6,137 bases of DNA from an uncultured Collinsella sp. (lineage in GTDB: Bacteria > Actinomycetota > Coriobacteriia > Coriobacteriales > Coriobacteriaceae): NCBI GenBank assembly GCA_900551015.1, contig URUI01000094.1, positions 1 through 6,137 on the forward strand, in the 5' to 3' direction. Made by a program: the position numbers and the translations under genes. The notes under the pieces were generated by a model that saw only the letters and a list, made by a program, of their open reading frames with translations, made no database searches and was not told where the DNA came from. Shown one piece after another: positions 1 to 5,089 of the stretch. Within the stretch, counting starts at the first letter, position 1; every line of letters starts with the position of its first letter.

Positions 1-75
1 ATTCGGTCGCACGGAGAGCATTTCCCAGTTGACAAAACTATAGGAACACCCCCCGTCCCCAAGGGACAATTTTCA

Positions 76-225
76 CAACTATGCCGGATTACGGGGCCAG
101 AATGCTGCAAGCCAACCATACCCTGCATTTTCAAGAAACAATAAGCCATCTACCTGCGGGTTTTATTTTGCTATTGGCACCATGGTCGCCAGTTGGCGAT
201 TCAGCCCCGTAAACCGGTATAGTTG
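76..225. repeat. 150-base imperfect palindrome, possible interspersed element
   Basis: The outer arms, 76-97 and 204-225, are inverted copies of each other over 22 bases with two mismatches (cores TTACGGGGC and GCCCCGTAA). The interior shows weaker symmetry plus local inverted repeats: ACCATGGT at 179-186 and TCGCCA-GT-TGGCGA at 186-199. The whole could fold into one long hairpin. It has no coding potential. Its size and symmetry resemble a non-autonomous palindromic element or MITE, but a structured RNA or a decayed mobile-element end are alternatives. The family assignment is inference; only the symmetry is seen directly. Confidence 0.5.
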
Positions 226-270
226 CTATTTGGTAGCATTTTCCAGCAAACAGAATAGTCCCGTAAAACA

Positions 271-304
271 CAAAAAGCCCGACCTCCGCATGGAGATCGG
301 GCTT
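271..304 (-). terminator. Rho-independent terminator of argS
   Basis: The 13-base arms 275-287 and 292-304 (AAGCCCGAYCTCC type) enclose a 4-base loop. On the minus-strand transcript the single irregular position is a G-U pair, and the stem is followed by a run of five U (plus-strand A run 272-276). It lies 46 bases after the argS stop codon, so it most likely ends the argS transcript. The plus-strand orientation has no T run after the stem. Confidence 0.85.
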
Positions 305-350
305 ATAGGGCTCAGCAAAGCCGAACCTACACGGTCAAATGAACCGCAGC

Positions 351-2204
351 TTACATCTGCTCGGGAGCGGAGACGCCAACGAGGGTGAGCACCAGGGCGA
401 GCGTCACGCGGACGGCGTCGCAAGCGGCCAGACGGGCGCGCGAAAGCTCGGAGTCGACGGGACGGCCCTCGCTCGGCAGCACCTGGCAGGCAGCGTAGAA
501 GCTGTGGAAGTCGCCGGCGAGCTCCTCGGCAAAGTGCGTCAGACGGAACGGGGCGCGGTCGCGAGCGCAGCTGGCAATCAGGTCGGTGAGCTCGTTGAGC
601 TTACGCGAAAGGGCGAGCTCGGTCGGGTCGGTCAGCAGCGAGTAATCGACGTTCTCACCGATGGCCTTGGCGGCGACGGCCTTCATGCCCATCTCGTCAG
701 CCTGCTCGGCGGTAACGTCGGCGGCGCGACGCAGGATGGAGCACACGCGGGCGTGAGCGTACTGCACGTAGTACACCGGGTTGGAGTTGTCGCGCTTCTT
801 AACGGCCTCGATGTCGAAGTCGACCATCTGGTTGGAGCTCTTGGAGATGAGCGTGTAGCGAGCGGCGTCAGAGCCGACCTCGTCAACAAGCTCCTGCAGG
901 GTTACCATGGTGCCCTTGCGCTTGGACATACGGACGGGTTTGCCGTTGCGCAGCAGGTTGACAAGCTGGCCCAGCAGAACCTCGAACTTGCCGGGGTAAC
1001 CCAGAGCGTCGCAGACGCAGCGGACGCGCTCGATGTAGCCGTGGTGGTCGGCGCCCCAGATGTCGATGACGTGGTCGACGCGCTGGAACTTGTCCCAGTG
1101 ATAGGCAACGTCGGAGGCGAAGTAGGTGTACTCGCCGTCGGACTTGATCAGGACGCGGTCCTTGTCGTCGCCCAGATCGGTGGAGCGGAACCACAGGGCG
1201 CCATCCTTGGTGTAGAGGTAGCCCATCTTGTCGAGCTTCTCGAAAGCGCGGTCGACGGCAGAGGTGCCGGCGGTCTCGCCCTCGGTGTCCTTCACGTACA
1301 GGGAGCGCTCGGAGAACCAGCGGTCAAAGTCGCAGTTGACGGCGTGGCAGAGGTCGCGCATGTTGTCGACCATCTTCACGTAGCCGCGCTCGCGGAAGCT
1401 CTCCATGCGCTCCTGCGGATCGGCGTCGATCCACTTGTCGCCGTCGGTGCGCCAGAACTCAGCGGCCTCGTCGATGATGTAATCGCCGCCGTAGGAGTCC
1501 TTGCCCAGAGTCTCGGCAAAGTTGTCCTGGTAGGGATGGGTCTCGGGGTGCTCGTCGTTCTCGTCGGCAACGAAGGCATCGCGGTCGGCGATCAGAATCT
1601 TGTGAGCCTCGTCGATATCCACGCCCTGCTTGGCGATGATGTCGGCAAGCTGCATATAGCGCGTGCTGATGGAGTTACCAAAGGTGTTCATCTGAGAGCC
1701 GTGGTCGTTGATGTAGAACTCACGCTGAATCTCGTAGCCGGCGTGGTCCATAACGCGGCAGAGAGAATCGCCTAGCGCGGCCCAGCGGCCATGGCCGATG
1801 TGCATGGGGCCGACGGGGTTGGCGGAGACGAACTCGACCTGGGTCTTCAGGCCGCCACCGACGTTGGACTTAGCAAAGTCCATGCCCTTCTCGCGGGCCT
1901 CGCCAAAGATGGCGTTCTTGACGGCAACGGAGAGGTAGAAGTTGATGAAGCCAGGGCCGGCGATCTCGACCTTCTCGATTGCGGGGTCCTCGGGCATATG
2001 GGCAACGACGGCCTCGGCGATCTTTCGCGGGGCGCAGTGAGCCAGCTTGGCGGACTTCAGGGCCATGGTGGAGGTCCACTCGCCATGAGAAGTATCAGCC
2101 GGTCGCTCGATGGCGCAATCGTTAAGTTCAAATGCGGAAAGGTCGCCGGCCTCCTGGGCCGCAGCAAGCGCAGCGCGTACCAGCTCTTCAATCTTCTCGG
2201 GCAT
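351..2204 (-). CDS. argS: arginyl-tRNA synthetase
   Basis: Class I aminoacyl-tRNA synthetase that charges tRNA-Arg with arginine using ATP in the cytoplasm; an essential translation gene. The 617-residue product has, in order: an N-terminal Arg-specific tRNA-binding domain (about 1-100); the Rossmann catalytic core with the HIGH signature at 135-138 (context NPVGPMHIGHGR); conserved YINDHGSQ at 164-171; the WGADHHGY segment at 383-390; the KMSKS-equivalent loop as RMSKRKG at 425-431; and an anticodon-binding DALR domain from about 480 to the end, closing with the typical VGVSAPEQM. The open frame extends 30 codons further upstream, but ATG at 2204 is chosen because AGGAGG lies four bases before it and MPEKIEELV fits the family start. 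Complete and apparently intact. It is transcribed alone, divergent from the CarD gene, with its own terminator. Confidence 0.97.
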   Translation of the reverse strand: MPEKIEELVRAALAAAQEAGDLSAFELNDCAIERPADTSHGEWTSTMALKSAKLAHCAPRKIAEAVVAHMPEDPAIEKVEIAGPGFINFYLSVAVKNAIFGEAREKGMDFAKSNVGGGLKTQVEFVSANPVGPMHIGHGRWAALGDSLCRVMDHAGYEIQREFYINDHGSQMNTFGNSISTRYMQLADIIAKQGVDIDEAHKILIADRDAFVADENDEHPETHPYQDNFAETLGKDSYGGDYIIDEAAEFWRTDGDKWIDADPQERMESFRERGYVKMVDNMRDLCHAVNCDFDRWFSERSLYVKDTEGETAGTSAVDRAFEKLDKMGYLYTKDGALWFRSTDLGDDKDRVLIKSDGEYTYFASDVAYHWDKFQRVDHVIDIWGADHHGYIERVRCVCDALGYPGKFEVLLGQLVNLLRNGKPVRMSKRKGTMVTLQELVDEVGSDAARYTLISKSSNQMVDFDIEAVKKRDNSNPVYYVQYAHARVCSILRRAADVTAEQADEMGMKAVAAKAIGENVDYSLLTDPTELALSRKLNELTDLIASCARDRAPFRLTHFAEELAGDFHSFYAACQVLPSEGRPVDSELSRARLAACDAVRVTLALVLTLVGVSAPEQM

Positions 2205-2208
2205 AGAT

Positions 2209-2214
2209 CCTCCT
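2209..2214 (-). promoter_or_regulatory. ribosome binding site of argS
   Basis: On the minus strand this reads AGGAGG, four bases before the ATG at 2204. It decides in favour of this start over the in-frame extension reaching 2294, whose extra residues look like translated leader. Confidence 0.85.
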
Positions 2215-2488
2215 TGTGTTAAAGCCCCCGAGCTCTTGGTCACTCGTAGGGCAAAAGCCAGAGTTTGTAGCACTCTATCACAAGCGACGCACACTGTCGC
2301 AGGGTAAAGCTAATAGATATTGCATATGCACAAAAATGACTACCGCTCTTGCGCGGCGGTACAAAGTTGGCGATTTGCCTGCTGTTTATACACGTTCTAG
2401 AAATGCATAAACGTATGAATAAGCCGTTCTATTTATCGAATACTCTTACCTATCGGAGTTGTGTGCTTTTCCTGCATAAAGTAATGGT

Positions 2489-2518
2489 TTGCGCACGTCA
2501 GCGTGGTATTCTTAGCAT
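2489..2518 (+). promoter_or_regulatory. candidate promoter of the CarD gene
   Basis: TTGCGC (2489-2494) and TAGCAT (2513-2518) are separated by 18 bases and resemble housekeeping -35 and -10 boxes. Initiation about seven bases later would give a short leader carrying GGAGG (2538-2542) before the ATG at 2547. TATTCT at 2507-2512 is an alternative -10. This is based on spacing and box similarity only. Confidence 0.4.
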
Positions 2519-2546
2519 ACGCAAATTCGTATAAGTTGGAGGTAGC

Positions 2547-3032
2547 ATGTTCTCAATCGGTCAACACGTCATTCATCCGGGTCAGGGAGTCTGCACCGTC
2601 GTCGGCTTTAGGGACGACACGCCGCAGCCCATGTTGTTGCTCGAGACCAAGCAGGGACATGCGCAGACGATCCTCATGTACCCCGTGGCGCAGGCCGACC
2701 GTTTGCATGCCGCCATCTCCCAGCAAGATGCCGAGCACCTGCTGAGCCACTACGATGAGCTGGAGTGCGACACCTTTACCGAACGCAATAGCTCACTCGA
2801 GGAGACACACTTTAAGCAGCAGCTCAAGCTGGGCGCGCCCGAGACGGTTCGCGTGGCAAAAACCATGATGCACCGTATTCGCCAGGCCGAGGAAGCAGAT
2901 AAAAAGCCCAGCTCTTATTACATGCGCGTACTCAAGGAAGCCAAGCGCCGCTCCATCGAGGAGTTCGCCGTGGCCCTGGGCGTCACCGAAGAGGCCGCCG
3001 AAGCCCGCCTAGCCCAAGCCGCCCTCAACTAA
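2547..3032 (+). CDS. CarD family transcriptional regulator
   Basis: A 161-residue cytoplasmic protein of the CarD/CdnL/TRCF family, whose members bind the RNA polymerase beta subunit and stabilise the open promoter complex. The N-terminal Tudor-like polymerase-interaction domain (about 1-55) starts with the family signature FSIGQHVIHPGQGVCTVVGF, followed by a conserved MLLLE strand. The C-terminal part (about 60-161) is helical, with the typical KPSSYYMRVLKEAKRRSIEEFAVALG-like stretch from 120. Length matches the family. Start ATG 2547 follows GGAGG by four bases. No tryptophan occurs anywhere in the protein, whereas mycobacterial CarD uses a tryptophan in its C-terminal domain to wedge into promoter DNA; this may be a variant or a paralogue. 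The stop codon overlaps a 44-base palindromic repeat, and a terminator follows. It is divergent from argS. Confidence 0.88.
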   Translation: MFSIGQHVIHPGQGVCTVVGFRDDTPQPMLLLETKQGHAQTILMYPVAQADRLHAAISQQDAEHLLSHYDELECDTFTERNSSLEETHFKQQLKLGAPETVRVAKTMMHRIRQAEEADKKPSSYYMRVLKEAKRRSIEEFAVALGVTEEAAEARLAQAALN

Positions 3033-3074
3033 CCTGCCAAAAAGGGACAGGTTTATTTTGGCAGGTTCTATCTG
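3031..3074 (+). repeat. 44-base palindromic repeat, copy 1
   Basis: The arms AACCTGCCAAAA (3031-3042) and TTTTGGCAGGTT (3056-3067) pair perfectly over 12 bases around a 13-base loop AGGGACAGGTTTA. A conserved tail YTATCTG follows to 3074. The repeat begins inside the TAA stop of the CarD gene. The same unit recurs at 4276-4319 and 5046-5089 with an identical loop. Loop and arm resemble the GGGACAGGTTTATTTT-type repeats that I recall near RAYT transposases; that link is from memory. Confidence 0.9.
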
Positions 3075-3098
3075 GCCAAACATCAACAAACAATCAGT

Positions 3099-3144
3099 AA
3101 ATGGTCGGGTGCTCCGTTTTGTTTAAGAGCGCCCGACCATTTTT
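3099..3144 (+). terminator. Rho-independent terminator of the CarD gene
   Basis: The 16-base arms 3099-3114 and 3127-3142 (core ATGGTCGGG / CCCGACCAT) pair fully apart from one U-G wobble at 3110/3131 around a 12-base loop. The T run extends to 3144. It follows the CarD stop by about 67 bases and is oriented to end that transcript, isolating it from the transposase gene downstream. Confidence 0.85.
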
Positions 3145-3388
3145 CTATCGCCGCAAAAATGCGTGAAGCCCATTTGCGATGACATCACGCGAGGGCCGTC
3201 CAGATCGACGTAACCAACGCCCGCATCCACAACAAGCGCGCCCGTCTTACTCAATTACCATTAAAAAGCATCAATTTGAAAACGCAATTATATTTCGGCA
3301 GGTAGCAGCTATAGTCGGTGAACTGAATCTCGACAACCGAAGCCCCCGAATGAGGTATCTTCAGCCCATCCAAGCTAAAGGAGGGGCC
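3145..3388. other. spacer upstream of the transposase
   Basis: Non-coding as far as can be seen. The transposase frame stays open back to 3179, but the extra 70 residues look unlike the family and no ribosome binding site supports an earlier start. In another plus frame, 3195-3233 encodes AVQIDVTNARIHN, which resembles the N-terminus of UvrA-type ABC proteins. It begins after a TGA at 3180-3182 and loses similarity after HN, so at most it is a relic. No firm promoter for the transposase was identified. Confidence 0.4.
3377..3384 (+). promoter_or_regulatory. ribosome binding site of the transposase
   Basis: AAAGGAGG lies four bases before ATG 3389. It selects this start over upstream in-frame ATG codons at 3179 and 3353, which have no comparable site. 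Confidence 0.75.
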
Positions 3389-4147
3389 ATGCCGAGAAAA
3401 CCTCGTTCAAAGTCACCAACCGGTTATTTCCACATCACGTTGCGTGGAAACGGAGGGCAATTGCTGTTTGACGATGCCGAGGACCGAATCGCCATGCTTC
3501 AGATCCTCGATGCGATCCTCCCCAAACACAATATCGAGCTTATCGCTTGGTGCCTTATGGGAAACCACATTCATCTGCTCATCGACGATCCGGACGACCG
3601 CAAGAGCGACGCGATGCATGCGATAGCCGTATCGTATGCGGGCAGGTACAATGCGCGGACGGGGCATATCGGCCACGTGTTTCAGGAGCGGTTTTGGGAT
3701 TCGCCCATTAAGTCAGAAGTATATTTACTCGAGGCAATTCGATACATTCATTTGAATCCACAAAAAGCGGGACTGGCAGCATACGACGAATATCCCTGGA
3801 GCAGCCATCGCGAGTATCTCATGAGTGCCAGGTCACGGCCGCATGTTACCGGCAGCGTTGTCGGTGTTATATTCCCAACACCTCGCTCATACCTTCGGCT
3901 CATGGAAAGTACGCCGTCGCTTCCCTATCGCCCCAGCGCAACAGCCAAGGTTCGCGAGGAAGATCTATGCGAATTTGGCACGGCAATCGTGCAGAGTGTC
4001 GCAGGATGTGCTCCGACGGAACTCAAATCCGCCTCCAAGCCACTTCGCAATGAGGCGATTCTCGCGCTTCGAAAACAAGGGCTAACGATTAAGCAGGTTC
4101 AGCTGCTGACCGGACTGGGAACATGGATTATCAAGAACGCGTCGTAG
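3389..4147 (+). CDS. REP-associated tyrosine transposase (Y1/HUH, IS200-like)
   Basis: A 252-residue single-strand DNA transposase of the Y1_Tnp family (COG1943 type), related to RAYT proteins that cut and join DNA at REP-type hairpins through a 5' phosphotyrosine link. The entry motif GYFHITLRGN is at 12-21; the HUH metal-binding histidines are H60 and H62 in MGNHIHLLI; FQERFWDSPIKSEVYLL is at 98-114; the probable nucleophile Y119 lies in RYIHLNPQKAGL; and YPWSS is at 135-139. A C-terminal helix-turn-helix-like segment (about 218-250, RNEAILALRKQGLTIKQVQLL) is typical of longer members. All catalytic elements are present, so it may be active. ATG 3389 is chosen because AAAGGAGG ends four bases before it. 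The gene looks less GC-rich than its neighbours, consistent with horizontal origin. Confidence 0.88.
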   Translation: MPRKPRSKSPTGYFHITLRGNGGQLLFDDAEDRIAMLQILDAILPKHNIELIAWCLMGNHIHLLIDDPDDRKSDAMHAIAVSYAGRYNARTGHIGHVFQERFWDSPIKSEVYLLEAIRYIHLNPQKAGLAAYDEYPWSSHREYLMSARSRPHVTGSVVGVIFPTPRSYLRLMESTPSLPYRPSATAKVREEDLCEFGTAIVQSVAGCAPTELKSASKPLRNEAILALRKQGLTIKQVQLLTGLGTWIIKNAS

Positions 4148-4233
4148 CGTCGCGTTTGCCGAGTTACGGATACGGCGAAGCGCAGCTGTCTGCCGCGAGG
4201 CGCCGCCATTCGCCAGCTTCACCATGTCAAACA
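4148..4233. other. non-coding tail after the transposase
   Basis: Short GC-rich stretch between the transposase stop and the two-way terminator. Frames on both strands were read; none gives a recognisable protein, and an ATG at 4224 opens only eight codons. Confidence 0.4.
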
Positions 4234-4274
4234 GAAAACGCTTCCGCTGAATAACATCCAACGGAAGCGTTTTC
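4234..4274. terminator. two-way terminator between transposase and HD gene
   Basis: The arms GAAAACGCTTCCG (4234-4246) and CGGAAGCGTTTTC (4262-4274) pair perfectly over 13 bases with a 15-base loop. The A run on one arm and T run on the other make the hairpin usable in both directions. It lies between the converging transposase (plus) and HD-domain (minus) genes and probably ends both transcripts. Confidence 0.75.
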
Positions 4275-4275
4275 C

Positions 4276-4319
4276 CAGATAAAACCTACCAAAATAAACC
4301 TGTCCCTTTTTGGCAGGTT
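4276..4319 (-). repeat. 44-base palindromic repeat, copy 2
   Basis: Minus-strand orientation. On that strand the arms read AACCTGCCAAAA and TTTTGGTAGGTT around the invariant loop AGGGACAGGTTTA, with the tail TTATCTG. The single arm change (C to T in the right arm) becomes a G-U pair in the transcript of the HD gene, so the hairpin is kept. The repeat starts within the TAA stop of the HD gene and is inverted relative to copy 1. Confidence 0.9.
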
Positions 4320-4917
4320 AGGCCTGGAAGGTGTCGCGGTCGGGCGCGAAGGACTGCATGGCCGCGATGGTGCGGTCAAAGAGCTCGGGGAGCTCCCAGC
4401 CGAGCATCTCGGCGCCCTGCGAAATCACGTCGCGCGAGCAGCCGGCGGCAAAGCGCTTGTCCTTGAACTTCTTCTTGAGTGACTTGGTCGTAAAGTCCAT
4501 GACGCTCTTGCTCGGGCGCATGATGACGGCGGCTCCGATCAGCCCGGTGAGCTCATCGCAGGCAAACAGGATCTTTTCCATCTGCAGCTCGGGTTTGGGC
4601 AGCGAGGTGTTGAAGTCCGACGTGTGCGTCTGGATGGCGCGAATGAGCTCGGGAGACGCACCTTCGCCCTTAAGAATCTCGGCAGCGTAGATGGTGTGGT
4701 TCATGGGGTCGTCCTCATGCTCCTCCCAATCCAGGTCGTGGAGCAGACCGACGATGCCCCAGAACTCCTCGTTCTCGGGGTCGAACTCGCGCGCAAAGTA
4801 GCGCATGGTGCCCTCAACCGTCTCGCCATGGGTAATGTGAAACGGGTCCTTGTTGTGCTCGTTGAGCAGTTCGAATGCGCGGTCGCGGGTGATTCCGGCG
4901 GTGAGCGTCTGGGACAT
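4318..4917 (-). CDS. HD-domain phosphohydrolase
   Basis: A 199-residue predicted cytoplasmic metal-dependent phosphohydrolase of the HD/HDIG superfamily. Putative metal ligands in order: H30 (ITHGETVEG), H60-D61 in GLLHDLDWEEHE, H74 in MNHTIYAAEIL, H98 in AIQTHTSDF and D121 in CDELTG. The spacing suits a complete HD site and probably more than one metal ion. The substrate cannot be told; relatives act on nucleotides or other phosphate esters. No signal peptide or membrane segment is seen. Start ATG 4917 follows GGAGG (minus strand, 4925-4929); the frame stays open to 5040 but runs back through the proA terminator, so longer starts are unlikely. It lies downstream of proA in the same direction but is separated by that terminator. 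Its stop codon overlaps palindrome copy 2. Confidence 0.85.
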   Translation of the reverse strand: MSQTLTAGITRDRAFELLNEHNKDPFHITHGETVEGTMRYFAREFDPENEEFWGIVGLLHDLDWEEHEDDPMNHTIYAAEILKGEGASPELIRAIQTHTSDFNTSLPKPELQMEKILFACDELTGLIGAAVIMRPSKSVMDFTTKSLKKKFKDKRFAAGCSRDVISQGAEMLGWELPELFDRTIAAMQSFAPDRDTFQA

Positions 4918-4960
4918 GGCAATACCTCCAGGTGAGTCGATGTTAGGACACGGTGTCACT

Positions 4961-4989
4961 ATCGTATATCGCCGCGGCTCAAGCCGAAA
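4961..4989 (-). promoter_or_regulatory. weak candidate promoter of the HD gene
   Basis: On the minus strand TTTCGG (4989-4984) and TACGAT (4966-4961) are 17 bases apart, 44 bases before the start codon. The -35 box is poor. The preceding terminator implies a promoter must lie in this short spacer, which is the main argument. Confidence 0.3.
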
Positions 4990-5009
4990 GGCAAAAAAGT
5001 TATGCGGAG

Positions 5010-5038
5010 AAAAAAGCCGGGCGAACGTGTCGCCCGGC
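5010..5038 (-). terminator. Rho-independent terminator of proA
   Basis: The arms GCCGGGCGA (5016-5024) and TCGCCCGGC (5030-5038) pair perfectly around a 5-base loop. On the minus strand they are followed by six U (plus-strand A run 5010-5015). It lies about 50 bases after the proA stop, beyond palindrome copy 3, and separates proA from the HD gene. Confidence 0.9.
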
Positions 5039-5045
5039 AAAACCG

Positions 5046-5089
5046 CAGATAAAACCTGCCAAAATAAACCTGTCCCTTTTTGGTAGGTT
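5046..5089 (-). repeat. 44-base palindromic repeat, copy 3
   Basis: Minus-strand orientation. The arms read AACCTACCAAAA and TTTTGGCAGGTT around the same loop AGGGACAGGTTTA and the tail TTATCTG. The left arm carries one G-to-A change, which leaves an A-C mismatch on the minus strand. The repeat abuts the TAA stop of proA, the same placement as at the other two genes. Confidence 0.9.

Larger units (their letters stand above)
1..350. other. gene-free left flank
   Basis: No convincing gene is visible here. A frame from position 2 stops at 41-43 (TAG) after 13 codons and could be the 3' end of a gene lying to the left, but it is too short to judge. A small inverted repeat, GTCCC-CAA-GGGAC, lies at 55-67. 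The rest is AT-rich and is dominated by a large imperfect palindrome (76-225) followed by the argS terminator (271-304). Short open frames on both strands here lack ribosome binding sites and recognisable motifs. Confidence 0.5.
2205..2546. other. divergent argS-carD control region
   Basis: An AT-rich, non-coding spacer of 342 bases between two divergently transcribed genes, so it must hold both promoters. A reasonable plus-strand promoter is seen before carD (2489-2518). No clear minus-strand promoter could be fixed for argS. Other structure: a perfect 10-base palindrome TGCATATGCA at 2321-2330, a GCGAC/GTCGC inverted repeat (2284-2288 and 2296-2300), and a TACCGC/GCGGTA hairpin (2341-2346 and 2356-2361). 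No T-box or other known leader motif was recognised upstream of argS. Confidence 0.6.
3031..4319. mobile_element. RAYT gene bracketed by inverted palindromes (REPtron-like unit)
   Basis: A Y1/HUH transposase gene lies between copy 1 of the 44-base palindrome (plus orientation) and copy 2 (minus orientation), giving an inverted pair around the gene. This matches the known layout of REP/RAYT systems, in which a single-copy transposase gene is flanked by palindromes of the family it mobilises. The true element ends are not established, because the palindromes also mark the stops of the neighbouring genes and a third copy lies outside at proA. No target-site duplication was identified. Confidence 0.5.

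Noticed and set aside
16..26. GAGCATTTCCC near the window start matches 6119-6129 near the window end
   Set aside because: An 11-base match whose flanks differ; at the right end it is explained by ATPase codons. Probably chance, not evidence of circularity or a terminal repeat.
339..1775. Long plus-strand open frame of 478 codons opposite argS
   Set aside because: It is exactly antisense to a clear ArgS, has a low-complexity G/V/L/D-rich translation typical of shadow frames in GC-rich DNA, and has no ribosome binding site or known domain.
1791..2222. Plus-strand open frame opposite the argS 5' end
   Set aside because: Antisense to the conserved N-terminal part of ArgS and of shadow-like composition.
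2205..2294. N-terminal extension of ArgS by 30 codons
   Set aside because: A strong ribosome binding site supports ATG 2204, and the extra residues do not resemble the family.
3300..3388. T-box or other riboswitch before the transposase
   Set aside because: No conserved T-box or other riboswitch core was found, and the gene type would not call for one.
3031..5089. CRISPR array from the three spaced repeats
   Set aside because: The copies are 0.8-1.2 kb apart, in both orientations and at gene ends, with no regular spacers and no cas genes.
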